Assembly: GCA_944392695.1 (NCBI GenBank)
Contig: CALXXN010000015.1
Coordinates: 1 to 47,300 of the forward strand
Direction of reading: 5' to 3'
DNA: 47,300 nucleotides
Origin: an uncultured Spirochaetales bacterium
GTDB taxonomy: Bacteria > Spirochaetota > Spirochaetia > Sphaerochaetales > Sphaerochaetaceae
Part shown: piece by piece, positions 33,268 through 42,234 of the stretch
Numbering within the stretch: position 1 is the stretch's first letter
How the letters are laid out: every line of letters begins with the position of its first letter
Notes under the pieces: model-generated
Told to the model about the DNA's origin: nothing
Database searches by the model: none
What the model saw: the letters and a program-made list of their open reading frames with translations, nothing else
Position numbers and translations under genes: made by a program

Positions 33268-34551
33268 ATGAAAAGGACAATCACGCTGGCGCTTGCAGTC
33301 CTGATGCTCTTGCCCGTAGCCTTCGCACAAGGCGTTCCCGAGGGCTTTGGAGACGGAGGGAAGGATGTGGAACTTTCATTCTTCACCGGAAAGGTTGAGA
33401 CGATAGACGTCATTGATGGGATCATGGATGATTTCAATGCCCTTGGTAATGGAATCACCATTGAACAGGAATACCAGAATGATGCGAGCAACATAATCAA
33501 AATCAAGTTCGCCTCTGGAGAGGTTCCTGACATAATGACGACATACGAGCAGGAATATGTCGACCAGAGGCAGTACCTGGACCTGTCTGACATGAATCAG
33601 TGGTGGGACCGCCTTGTCCCATCTATGAAAGACAGCTGTACGGATGTGAACAGCGGTAAGCAGTTCAGGGTGTGTACAAACATGACGATGGCTGGTTTTT
33701 TCTACAACAAGGAGATTTTTGATAGCCTTGGGCTGGTTCCTGCTACGAACTGGACAGACTTCGTCAAGAATCTTGAGGCAATCAAAGAGGCCTATCCTGA
33801 AATCGACCCATGGTTCATTTTCGGCAGTGAGGCTTGGTCTCTTGGCCATTTGATCGAGTTCATCCCGCATGGATACCTCAAGGCGAAATACGGTGCACTT
33901 GAGACAAAGAAGGCAATGCTCGCAAACGATAAGGAGGTGCTTGGTTTTGGAGAGCCTGATGGTGCAATGGCGGCATTTGCAAGAGGCTTGCTTGAAGTCC
34001 AGCAGAAAGGGCTGATAAATTCCGATGTGCTTACAGCCACCAGTGATAATTGCATCGAGGCTTTTGTCAAAGGGGAGGCTGCAATGTTCAGCAATGGCAT
34101 GTGGTGCTTGTCCAGCATACTTGCCAAAGACCCTTCCATGGCCGACAAGATTGGTTTTGCTCCTTATCCTTCAATGATGGAGGACGGTGTTCCTGTCGTC
34201 CTTGTCGCCGAGGACTCGGGGTACAGTATCAGCGCCTCCAGCGCCAATCAGCAACAAGCAATCGAGTTCCTTGATTATCTGTTCTCCCCAGATAACCAGA
34301 AGCGTTACAGCGAAGCACTGGGGTCACCATCAGCATTCACCGATGTAGATGCCGCATGGGCACCACAGTCCGTGGTTGACGGTGTGAATGAGGCTGTCGC
34401 ATCAGCTGCAAATATTGGTTATACGAATGAGAAGCCTGCTGGATTCACAGGGGATGATGCGGGACGCATGGTACAGGATCTTCTTGCCGGGAGGTATACA
34501 GCAGAAGAGTTTGCAAAGGCCTATGAATCAGCCTGGGATGCTGGGTTCTGA
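33268..34551 (+). CDS. Extracellular sugar-binding protein of the alpha-glucan operon
   Basis: 427 residues with a Sec signal peptide cleaved near AFA-QG (residue 20), no lipobox. The mature part is a family-1 type binding protein (KIKFASGEVPDIMTTYEQEY; GEAAMFSNGMWCLSSI). It should capture an oligosaccharide for the two permeases downstream. AAAAGGAG lies seven bases ahead of the ATG. The two intracellular glycosidases in the operon point to isomalto-oligosaccharides or other alpha-glucan fragments as ligand; this is inference from context. Confidence 0.92.
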   Translation: MKRTITLALAVLMLLPVAFAQGVPEGFGDGGKDVELSFFTGKVETIDVIDGIMDDFNALGNGITIEQEYQNDASNIIKIKFASGEVPDIMTTYEQEYVDQRQYLDLSDMNQWWDRLVPSMKDSCTDVNSGKQFRVCTNMTMAGFFYNKEIFDSLGLVPATNWTDFVKNLEAIKEAYPEIDPWFIFGSEAWSLGHLIEFIPHGYLKAKYGALETKKAMLANDKEVLGFGEPDGAMAAFARGLLEVQQKGLINSDVLTATSDNCIEAFVKGEAAMFSNGMWCLSSILAKDPSMADKIGFAPYPSMMEDGVPVVLVAEDSGYSISASSANQQQAIEFLDYLFSPDNQKRYSEALGSPSAFTDVDAAWAPQSVVDGVNEAVASAANIGYTNEKPAGFTGDDAGRMVQDLLAGRYTAEEFAKAYESAWDAGF

Positions 34552-34571
34552 GGCTCGGATGCATGATTCCA

Positions 34572-34600
34572 AAGGGGCCATCATAGTAGGATGGCCCCTT
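34572..34600 (+). terminator. Hairpin between binding protein and permease genes
   Basis: A perfect 10-bp stem AAGGGGCCAT / ATGGCCCCTT with a 9-base loop sits 20 bases after the binding-protein stop and 14 before the permease ATG. The following CTATT is not a real T-run, so it is probably an attenuating or stabilising hairpin. The first sugar operon has the same arrangement. Confidence 0.55.
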
Positions 34601-34614
34601 CTATTGGAGGTTCT

Positions 34615-35478
34615 ATGGATGTAAAGCACAAAGACTTTGTCCAGTTCCTTTCTGTTCCTGCCCTGTGTCTATATCTTGTGTTCTTTGTCTATCCACTGAT
34701 CCAAGGGGTTGGAATGAGTTTCACAGATTGGGATGGAATGGGAAGAGCTGCCTTTGTTGGTTTTGACAACTATGCCGCTTTCTTCTCAGACGACAGGGCG
34801 ATGAATGACATCCGTACAACAATCATCTTCGCAATCGCAAGTGCGACACTACTTAACCTTGTCGGACTGGCGTATGCCTTGCTGATGGACAGACGGTTCC
34901 CATTACGTGGACTTGTACGTGTGATAATCTATTTACCTGCGATTATCAGTCCTCTCATCATGGGGTATATCTGGTACTTCCTGCTCCAACCACAGAGAGG
35001 GTTCCTTTATCATGCGCTGATGCAGCTGGGTTTACCTGATTTCGTGGGCAACTGGGTGCTGTCATATCCGAAAAGCCTGGCTGTGCTTGTGGCCGTCAAT
35101 GTCTGGCAGTTCGCAGGAATGACGATGATTATCTATCTAGCAGGCTTGCAATCCATTTCTTGTGATCTCATTGATGCCGCGAGAATCGATGGTGCTGGTA
35201 GTACACAGATATTCTTCCACATCAAACTGCCACTGCTCGTTCCTGCGATAAGGATCAATGTCGTGACGAACATCATAGGATCCTTGTCAGTATTTGACAT
35301 CATCATGTCTTTGACACAGGGCGGGCCTGGTTATTCAACAGAAAGCCTCAGCATTTACATAATGCGCATGTGTTATGGAAACAAGACTGGTTATTCGACT
35401 GCTGTGGCAATGATGCTTTTCTTGATCATCCTCATCCCTGTACTTGTGTCTTTGCGCCTTACCCAATCAAAAGATTAG
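34615..35478 (+). CDS. Carbohydrate ABC transporter permease, MalF/UgpA type
   Basis: 287 residues, six membrane helices, EAA loop LIDAARIDGAGSTQIFFHIK followed by PLLVPA, and the usual GGPGYSTESLSIYI end motif. ATG 34615 has TTGGAGG five bases upstream; the in-frame ATG at 34591 falls inside the hairpin. It forms the channel with the next gene. No ATPase is encoded in this operon. Confidence 0.93.
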   Translation: MDVKHKDFVQFLSVPALCLYLVFFVYPLIQGVGMSFTDWDGMGRAAFVGFDNYAAFFSDDRAMNDIRTTIIFAIASATLLNLVGLAYALLMDRRFPLRGLVRVIIYLPAIISPLIMGYIWYFLLQPQRGFLYHALMQLGLPDFVGNWVLSYPKSLAVLVAVNVWQFAGMTMIIYLAGLQSISCDLIDAARIDGAGSTQIFFHIKLPLLVPAIRINVVTNIIGSLSVFDIIMSLTQGGPGYSTESLSIYIMRMCYGNKTGYSTAVAMMLFLIILIPVLVSLRLTQSKD

Positions 35479-35488
35479 GAGGTCTTGA

Positions 35489-36319
35489 GTGAAAACCGAC
35501 AGGATTTTATCCATTATAAGGATTGCCGCACTTGTACTGATTTGCCTTACATGCCTTGTGCCATTCTATGTGCTTCTTGTGCTTGCACTGAATTCGCCTA
35601 GCAGGATTTTCTATGAGGGTAATATCTTTGTCCCAGATTTCTTCTTCTCGAATTTCATTGAGGCATGGCATGAATCACGTATAGGACAAGCCATGGTCAA
35701 CTCCGCAATCATCACCAGCGGAACACTTGCCCTTGCCATAGTGCTGGGTGGCTTGGCTGGCTATGCGATTGCACGCAGGAAGACACGGTTCAACAAGTTT
35801 GTCTTCGGCCTGCTTCTGTCATGCATGATGATTCCGGGAATCATCAATACCGTGCCTCTATACACATTGATGAGGCATCTGCATGCTGTGAACACGCTTT
35901 ATGGAATGATTCTTGTGTGTTCGACACTTGCACTGCCATCTGCGGTATTCATATATTCGACATTCATCTCTTCGCTACCCATGGAGTTAGATGAGGCGGC
36001 AGTGTTGGATGGTTGTACAGGTTGTTCAGTCTTCTGGCGGATCATTTTCCCTGTGATGAAACCTGCGACAGCATCGTTTGTCATACTCAATGGGTTTGGA
36101 ATCTGGAATAACTACTCGCAATCTGTATTCTTCCTGCAGTCACGTTCCAAGCAGAACATACCACAGGCGCTTTCTGTTTTCTTTCAACAGTTTGGTGGGG
36201 CTGACTGGAATATGATGGCTGCAACAGCAACGATTGCAATCATACCTGTAGTCGCTGTCTTCTTGGTTTTCCAGAAGCAGTTCATAAACGGACTCGCCAG
36301 CGGAGCAGTCAAAGGATGA
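35489..36319 (+). CDS. Carbohydrate ABC transporter permease, MalG type
   Basis: 276 residues, six membrane helices, EAA loop ELDEAAVLDGCTGCSVFWRI, and C-terminal FINGLASGAVKG typical of MalG-type subunits. The start is GTG 35489 with AGGAGG six bases upstream, and the previous stop overlaps this ribosome site. The gene ends 4 bases before the GH66 enzyme start. Confidence 0.93.
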   Translation: MKTDRILSIIRIAALVLICLTCLVPFYVLLVLALNSPSRIFYEGNIFVPDFFFSNFIEAWHESRIGQAMVNSAIITSGTLALAIVLGGLAGYAIARRKTRFNKFVFGLLLSCMMIPGIINTVPLYTLMRHLHAVNTLYGMILVCSTLALPSAVFIYSTFISSLPMELDEAAVLDGCTGCSVFWRIIFPVMKPATASFVILNGFGIWNNYSQSVFFLQSRSKQNIPQALSVFFQQFGGADWNMMAATATIAIIPVVAVFLVFQKQFINGLASGAVKG

Positions 36320-36323
36320 GCAT

Positions 36324-37931
36324 ATGCAAGTGGAAATAACACCCTGCCGTTGCAATTTCCCTGTCGGTCAGGAAATCTCCCTGTTGGTCGATGTGTCATG
36401 CGAGTGCACTCTCGAATTGAGGGTGTTCAGACTTGATGAGCTGGTATTTGATGGTAGCTCCGTACTCAATCCAGGCTCGAACCAATTGGCGCTTCCCGCT
36501 ATGACTTCATGTGGCGGGTATGGTGTGGATTGTGTTTTCAAGAGTGCAAATGAGAGGGCTGAAGCTCATACATCTTTCGTTGTTGGTGCTTCTCCTGTTG
36601 TCAGATATGGTTTTTCATGCAACTTCTCCTCAGACCATGATATCCAAAATGAGATTGATGCCTTTTTGAAAATGCATGTTGATACGGTGCAGTTCTACGA
36701 CTGGTCATTCCGCCATGACAATCTTGTGTCTCCATCGACTTCATATGTGGATATGATGGGCAAGGTCAACAGCTTGGATGTGATTCGACATGAAATAGCC
36801 ATGGCTCATGAGAAGGGTATGAAGGCCTTGGGGTATGGTGCGGTGTATGCCGCAAGTAGTGATTACTGGAAGGATCATCCTGAGCAGGGATTGTATGATG
36901 GGGCAGGAAGACCAATCACGTTCATAGATGTCTTCAAAATCATGAATATCGCAGATGCGGGCTGGAGAAAGCACATGATTGGTGAGTATTCCAAGGCAGT
37001 ATCTGAAATTGGTTTCGATGGTATCCATCTGGATACCTATGGTTGGCCAAAGGCGGCATTGGACAAGGATGGAATACCTGTCAGACTCGAAGAGAGCTTA
37101 CCCTCATTCATCGATGAGTGCCGTGAAATAATGAGATTACAGTGTGGTAAGGAACCTTTCCTTGTCTTCAACAATGTTGGTGCATGGCCTGTGACATGGA
37201 CAATGCGTAGCACAGTTGATGTCGTGTACTGTGAGATATGGCCTCCAATGACACGCTATCGTGACCTTTCATCGCTCATCGGATTGTGCCGCACTAGTGG
37301 CAAGCCTGTTGTAATGGCATGTTATCCGAAAGCGTTCAGGCTGGATGGTGCCAGACGTGCCATCGAATGTCAGTTGCTCCTGTCTTTTGTCATAGCAATG
37401 TACGGAGCCACCCAGCTGTTTTTTGGAGATGGTGGAGCTGTCATCACACAGGGGTACTACCCTGATGATTCCCCTTTGGCTCCATGGCAGTTGGAGCTCG
37501 TGAGGCAGTATCAGGATTTCTTTGTCCGTTATCAAGACCTGATGACAGACATCAGGTTGAAGGATGTCAGCATGACGCATCAGGATTGGGACAATCCTGA
37601 ATACAGGTTCTCATGTCCCTCAAGCCCCTATGGAGAAGGAGGGAAAGTCTGGTGCCACATAAGGGAAGATGGACTGCGCAAGTTGGTCTATCTGGTCAAT
37701 CTGATTGGGAACGATGATTTGTGGAATGAAGGTAAGTCAGAGCCTCCTGTTGTTGATGTGACTGTGGATGTCCTGGTCTTGAAAAAGGTGCATAAGGCTT
37801 GGTGTGCTAGTCCAGAAGGCGGCCATGCCGTTCTTCAGGGCTGTACAAGCATTTGTCCTAATGGAATGGTCTTCCAATGTTCAATCAGGCTGCATCGCAC
37901 TGCAATGATATATATCGAGGAGGAACGTTGA
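36324..37931 (+). CDS. Glycoside hydrolase family 66 enzyme (dextranase-like), intracellular
   Basis: 535 residues. A short N-terminal strand domain (1-90) precedes a (beta/alpha)8 barrel (YGFSCNFSS onward) and a C-terminal strand domain. Probable nucleophile D237 in GIHLDTYG and acid/base E304 in VVYCEIWP; their spacing of 67 residues fits the known GH66 pair. Family members cut alpha-1,6-linked glucan (dextran) or make cyclic isomalto-oligosaccharides. No signal peptide is present, unlike secreted dextranases, so it should act on imported oligosaccharides. It lacks the long C-terminal cell-wall or binding modules. AAAGGATGA precedes the ATG. Confidence 0.8.
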   Translation: MQVEITPCRCNFPVGQEISLLVDVSCECTLELRVFRLDELVFDGSSVLNPGSNQLALPAMTSCGGYGVDCVFKSANERAEAHTSFVVGASPVVRYGFSCNFSSDHDIQNEIDAFLKMHVDTVQFYDWSFRHDNLVSPSTSYVDMMGKVNSLDVIRHEIAMAHEKGMKALGYGAVYAASSDYWKDHPEQGLYDGAGRPITFIDVFKIMNIADAGWRKHMIGEYSKAVSEIGFDGIHLDTYGWPKAALDKDGIPVRLEESLPSFIDECREIMRLQCGKEPFLVFNNVGAWPVTWTMRSTVDVVYCEIWPPMTRYRDLSSLIGLCRTSGKPVVMACYPKAFRLDGARRAIECQLLLSFVIAMYGATQLFFGDGGAVITQGYYPDDSPLAPWQLELVRQYQDFFVRYQDLMTDIRLKDVSMTHQDWDNPEYRFSCPSSPYGEGGKVWCHIREDGLRKLVYLVNLIGNDDLWNEGKSEPPVVDVTVDVLVLKKVHKAWCASPEGGHAVLQGCTSICPNGMVFQCSIRLHRTAMIYIEEER

Positions 37932-39680
37932 ATGTTGCTTACGGCAAATGAATACATCGCACTCCCTGAAATAATGGATGATGCGAGCGTGCTTTCGATG
38001 AACTTCTTGTCAATGCGTCACAAGGGAATGGTGGAGATTCTTGGCAGGAAAGGTCTTGCCTCCTGGCATATCACAGCTGACGGTGCTCCTTTATCTTTCT
38101 CCGCCACGCTTGACAAGGGCTGGATCCCCTCATTCTCCTTTGCCTCAAGCGGTATGAGTGGCAAGATTGAGTACATCGCTCCTCTTGGACAAAGGGTCAT
38201 ATGCATGGCTATATGCATGAGGAATGAGTCTGTTTCTGACGTTGAGGTCACATTGGATATGTTCTTCGATGCCTGCCGTGTCATGCATACAGTGAATGAG
38301 AGCAAGGAAATCAGACTTGAGAGACGTGTTGGCTTGTCCTCATGGTCAGGTATGCCTGTGTTTGAGTTTTTTGATCCTTGGCCGTCTTTTTCAATTGCCC
38401 TGTATGGTTCGGAATCTGATGCGTGGAGTTTTGATGAGGACGGACGCGCTGTCTGGCACCACAAAACGCTTATCAGTGCAGGTGGTGGGAAAAGGTTTGC
38501 ATTGTTCATCGGCTTGGGTTTTGATGAGGTGGCTGCAGTTACTTCATGTCGGGAATGTGAGCGATGGGGCATTGGCCATCTCCGTAGTGAACTTGTCGAT
38601 TATATCGAGAAGGTGAGGTTTGGATGTGAAGATAAGAGACTTGATATGCTGGTCAATCGGAATTTGCTCTTCTGCCTTTTCTTCTCGACCGGTATCACGC
38701 TTGATACGGAGGAAATCGTCAGCGTGACAAGTCGGAGTTCCAAGTATTATGTGTCCGCTGCTTATTGGGATAGGGATGCCCTCCTGTGGGCGTTTCCGAC
38801 AATATGCCTTGCCGATACGGAGAAGGCTAGGCGTCTGCTTTTATATGCTTCCACCATACAGGCTGAAAATGTTGGAATCCATAGCCGTTACATCGATGGG
38901 ACGGTGCTGGAACCAGGCTTTGAACTTGATGAGCTTGTCAGCCCAGTGATTGCCATCGGGGAATATATCAGGACCACATGTGATACCTCAATACTTGATG
39001 AACCGGATATCTGCAGGCTCCTTCGCATGATTCTGGAACGTCTTGGAATTTGGTATGATGCCGGCACAGGGCTTTATGCGACCTTCCTCCAGCCCACTGA
39101 TGACATGACTCATTTCAAGTTCCTCACATACGATAATGTCCTGGTCTGGAGGGCTCTGATGTACCTCTCATCTTGGAACTTTTCAGGACGGCGTGACACA
39201 TTTGCTGAAATGGCTGATGCTTTGAAGAATGCAATCAATAAACAGTGTGTGCATGAGGTTGATGGCTTCTGCCAGTTCGTATGGGCTGTTGATGGAAATG
39301 GTGGCTATGATGTTTATGATGAGCCGCCAGGAAGTCTTGTCCTGCTTCCTTGCTTTGGCTTCTGCGACAAGGATGACAGTATATATGTGAACACTTTGCG
39401 CAGGATCATGGATCCTTCTTATGAATATTCATTTGCAGGCCATCGCTTCGCAGCAATCGGATGTGAGCATGCACCTCATCCCTGGGTCTTGAGCATGGCC
39501 AATTCAATCCGGGCACTGAATGATGAGGCGATGGTACAGCGTTTGTGTGAAGCACCTCTGGATGATGGCATTGTTTGCGAGAGCATCGATGAGGATACTG
39601 GCATGGTCACGACAGGTAACGCGTTCGCTACTGCCGCTGGATATGTAGTTGCGAGCCTCATATCTTTCATGGGTAACTGA
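37932..39680 (+). CDS. Probable (alpha/alpha)6-barrel glycosidase
   Basis: 582 residues. An N-terminal beta-sandwich (1-220) leads into an (alpha/alpha)6 toroid with YWDRDALLWAFP near 275, SRYIDGTVLEPGFELDELVSP near 315, and a C-terminal half ending in GNAFATAAGYV. This layout resembles glucoamylase-like and related exo-glycosidases, but I cannot assign a CAZy family. Acidic residues in WDRD and EPGFELDE are catalytic candidates. It starts directly after the GH66 stop with GAGGAGGAA ahead. With no signal peptide, it should trim imported oligosaccharides to glucose. Confidence 0.7.
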   Translation: MLLTANEYIALPEIMDDASVLSMNFLSMRHKGMVEILGRKGLASWHITADGAPLSFSATLDKGWIPSFSFASSGMSGKIEYIAPLGQRVICMAICMRNESVSDVEVTLDMFFDACRVMHTVNESKEIRLERRVGLSSWSGMPVFEFFDPWPSFSIALYGSESDAWSFDEDGRAVWHHKTLISAGGGKRFALFIGLGFDEVAAVTSCRECERWGIGHLRSELVDYIEKVRFGCEDKRLDMLVNRNLLFCLFFSTGITLDTEEIVSVTSRSSKYYVSAAYWDRDALLWAFPTICLADTEKARRLLLYASTIQAENVGIHSRYIDGTVLEPGFELDELVSPVIAIGEYIRTTCDTSILDEPDICRLLRMILERLGIWYDAGTGLYATFLQPTDDMTHFKFLTYDNVLVWRALMYLSSWNFSGRRDTFAEMADALKNAINKQCVHEVDGFCQFVWAVDGNGGYDVYDEPPGSLVLLPCFGFCDKDDSIYVNTLRRIMDPSYEYSFAGHRFAAIGCEHAPHPWVLSMANSIRALNDEAMVQRLCEAPLDDGIVCESIDEDTGMVTTGNAFATAAGYVVASLISFMGN

Positions 39681-39715
39681 TCCGGATTCTTTTTCCCCCT
39701 GCTGAAAACATCAAA

Positions 39716-39741
39716 ACCCCCATCTGACACTTGATGGGGGT
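39716..39741. terminator. Terminator between convergent glycosidase and lipoprotein genes
   Basis: A 9-bp perfect stem ACCCCCATC / GATGGGGGT with an 8-base loop. On the minus strand it is followed by TTTGATGTTTT; on the plus strand it stands 36 bases after the glycosidase stop. It probably works in both directions. The rest of 39742-39979 shows no gene. Confidence 0.65.
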
Positions 39742-39979
39742 GGGGCTTGATTATCAAACCCTGTCAGGCAAGTCCGCGAAATCACCTAGGCCACTGGTCT
39801 GATTCATGGGGCGACACCGTCCTCGGTCACTTGGTCTCTTGGTTGAAGGCGGCAGGAACCCAGGGATAACGTTTTGTTGCAATGGCGTTACCTACATCTG
39901 TCCGTGCAGCTCCACTGTTGTCCTGACCAAGACCCGTCGTGATCAGGCGGGACCTTGGTTTGATGCTTTCAGGTTGGTT

Positions 39980-40921
39980 TCATCTTGATGGTGCGGAGTC
40001 TGACGGCCATGGTAGTCCATCTTTGCTTGTTGAAGCCTCCAGCAAGGCTTTGATCACGATAGAGAAATCTTCCCTTGCACCACTAGTATCAACATCAGGG
40101 AAACAAGCTTTCATATAGTTCCATAGGCTGTTGCTTCCTGGTCCATCTTTGCCAACGCCATACACTTCATCCAGTATGGTCGGGACATAAAGGTGGAGGT
40201 TCTCACTGAGATAGAATGCCTGGCTGATGACTTTCCCGTATTCATTGCGGTCCTTCCTTGCAAACGGTCCATCCCATTGTGACAAGTTCCGCAATCCTTC
40301 GATGGCAGGGATGTCTGTTCCTTCATAGTTTGAAAGGAAGATGATCTCACCATCTGCGATTTCAGGGATTTCCAGGTCCTCTGGGAACACGTCGAGTTTT
40401 GCGGGGGGTGTTGTCTGTGGATGCTTGCAGTCTTCAGCCCTTGGGTAAGGAAGCTCCTCCTGATTGGCCAGCAGTGCGCTCAGGGCCCTGTACCAGTCTC
40501 TGTATGCTTCATCCTCACTGATTCCAAGGTATGTCATCATGTACCACCAGAATGGTGCGCCCGTCTCTGTTGCGACGATTTCGTTTCCTCCTGCTTCCAT
40601 ATAGGCATCGGGAATCGCTTCTGGCTGATACAGGATGTAGTTGAATGGCATGCCATCTCCATTCTCATCCACATCATCACCGAGATACTCCAGCTTGAAT
40701 GTGTCCTTGCTTCCTGTATTTGTCTGAAGCAGGACTCCTATTATTGGTCCACCTTCCTCATAGACCGTGCGTGTTGCTGATGCACTCGTGCTGTCATCTT
40801 TTCGTATGCTTTTGACATTGGTCTCGAGCAGGAGCCTCCCCTCGGGAGCCTGTACTGGGTCATCACAACCCACTGCAAGCAATGATAGCAGGATGAAGAT
40901 CATGACTAGGATACGTTTCAT
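39980..40921 (-). CDS. Uncharacterised lipoprotein
   Basis: 313 residues with lipobox LAVGC (C19) after a typical signal. The mature start CDDPVQAPEGRLLLETNVKS is followed by an acidic domain without known motifs; WWYMMTYLGISEDEAYRDWY may form a helical pair. It should be lipid-anchored on the periplasmic or outer face. It stands alone between the alpha-glucan and glutamate synthase operons and is divergent from the latter. After the TGA the same frame stays open for about 44 more codons, but without recognisable content. Function unknown. Confidence 0.75.
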   Translation of the reverse strand: MKRILVMIFILLSLLAVGCDDPVQAPEGRLLLETNVKSIRKDDSTSASATRTVYEEGGPIIGVLLQTNTGSKDTFKLEYLGDDVDENGDGMPFNYILYQPEAIPDAYMEAGGNEIVATETGAPFWWYMMTYLGISEDEAYRDWYRALSALLANQEELPYPRAEDCKHPQTTPPAKLDVFPEDLEIPEIADGEIIFLSNYEGTDIPAIEGLRNLSQWDGPFARKDRNEYGKVISQAFYLSENLHLYVPTILDEVYGVGKDGPGSNSLWNYMKACFPDVDTSGAREDFSIVIKALLEASTSKDGLPWPSDSAPSR

Positions 40922-41038
40922 ACACCCTCTAGGTTTGTTTTCAGGTTAAATCATGGTTTTTATGTTTTCAATGCTTGTTGATGTGCCCTGCTTATGCAAA
41001 TATTTGAATTATTATTCCGTTTTCATTCATTGCTGCGA

Positions 41039-41068
41039 TTGACAAAGACCGCATGCAAGGCGTACAAA
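41039..41068 (+). promoter_or_regulatory. Promoter candidate of the glutamate synthase operon
   Basis: A perfect -35 TTGACA (41039-41044) and TACAAA (41063-41068) are spaced 18 bases apart. Transcription would begin just before the terminator-like leader hairpin at 41081. Confidence 0.4.
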
Positions 41069-41080
41069 GGGTGGACAAAG

Positions 41081-41127
41081 GACAAGGACGTCCCGAGAGC
41101 AGATCTTGGGCGTCCTTGTCTTTTTTT
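41081..41127 (+). terminator. Terminator-like attenuator in the glutamate synthase leader
   Basis: GACAAGGACG (41081-41090) pairs with CGTCCTTGTC (41111-41120), extended by CCC/GGG across one bulged T, and is followed by seven T. It is a strong intrinsic terminator 15 bases upstream of the first start codon, so the operon is probably controlled by attenuation. Five CAAAG/CAAGG repeats start at 41043, 41056, 41065, 41076 and 41083, the last inside the stem. Confidence 0.65.
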
Positions 41128-41142
41128 CCAGGTGGAGCCGCG

Positions 41143-42234
41143 ATGAAGAAAGAAGGAGAGGTGAGGATCAGTTCAGGTTGTGCGATCTGCGGCATCTTCT
41201 GCAAAGATGGCAGACGCATCACCGGGGATGCCATAAAACGTTCGATAAGCGTGATGCACAACAGGTCCAATGGACTGGGTGGAGGTTTTGCAGCCTATGG
41301 GATCTACCCCCAGTACAAGGACTTTTTCGCCTTGCACATATTCTATGACTCGCTTTCGTCCAGGGAGGAGACGGAGCGTTTCCTCGACAGGCGCTTTGAC
41401 ATCATCAACCTTTCGAAGATCCCTATCCGACAGACCCCGCGTATTTCTGATGCGCCCCTCGTCTGGCGTTACTTCGTCACTCCATTGCCGCACATGCTGG
41501 CTGACAGCCAGCTTGATGAGGACGAGTACACCTCTCGTGCCATGATAAGGATCAACAATTCCATACAGGGTGCCTACGTCGTCTCATGCGGCAAGGACAT
41601 GGGTGTCTTCAAGGCGGTCGGCTATCCTGAGGATGTCGCTGACTTCTACCGCATCGACGAGTACGAGGGCTATTCCTGGACAGCCCACGGACGCTACCCA
41701 ACGAACACACCTGGCTGGTGGGCAGGTTCCCATCCATTCTCACTGCTTGACCTGACAGTGGTGCACAATGGTGAGATCTCCTCCTATGATGCCAACAGGA
41801 GGGCGGTGGAGATGTATGGCTACTCATGCAACCTGCTGACCGACACCGAGGTGATCACCTACATCCTCGACTACCTGACCAGGAAGCAGGGGCTTGGACT
41901 GAAGGAGTGCGCCGAGGTCATGGCCGCCCCCTTCTGGTCGACAATCGCGGCGAAGGATGAAGAGGAGAGGCGGCGCCTGTCATACCTGAGGAAGATGTTC
42001 TCTGCCTTCCTCGTCACGGGCCCGTTCTCGATCATCGTCGGTTATTCAGGAGGGATGATGGCCTTGAACGACAGGCTCAAGCTCAGGAGCCTTGTCGCTG
42101 CCCAGAAGGGCGATACGGTCTACTTCAGCTCAGAGGAGGCTGCCATAAGGGTCATCGAGCCGGCCCCGGACAGGGTCTGGAAGCCCCGTGGCGGCGAGGC
42201 TGTGATAGTTTCTCTAGAGAGGCGTGGGATATGA
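41143..42234 (+). CDS. Glutamate synthase, class II glutamine amidotransferase subunit
   Basis: 363 residues from ATG 41143 (GGTGGAG upstream). It has the class II amidotransferase layout: nucleophile candidate C16 in CAICGIF, which would need removal of a short propeptide, then HNRSNGLGGGFAAYG, TAHGRYPTNT, VHNGEISSYDANRRAVE and LLTDTEVITYILDYL. It frees ammonia from glutamine and passes it to the FMN subunit encoded next. It corresponds to the N-terminal domain of large bacterial GltB, encoded separately as in archaea. It overlaps the next gene by 4 bases (ATGA). Confidence 0.88.
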   Translation: MKKEGEVRISSGCAICGIFCKDGRRITGDAIKRSISVMHNRSNGLGGGFAAYGIYPQYKDFFALHIFYDSLSSREETERFLDRRFDIINLSKIPIRQTPRISDAPLVWRYFVTPLPHMLADSQLDEDEYTSRAMIRINNSIQGAYVVSCGKDMGVFKAVGYPEDVADFYRIDEYEGYSWTAHGRYPTNTPGWWAGSHPFSLLDLTVVHNGEISSYDANRRAVEMYGYSCNLLTDTEVITYILDYLTRKQGLGLKECAEVMAAPFWSTIAAKDEEERRRLSYLRKMFSAFLVTGPFSIIVGYSGGMMALNDRLKLRSLVAAQKGDTVYFSSEEAAIRVIEPAPDRVWKPRGGEAVIVSLERRGI

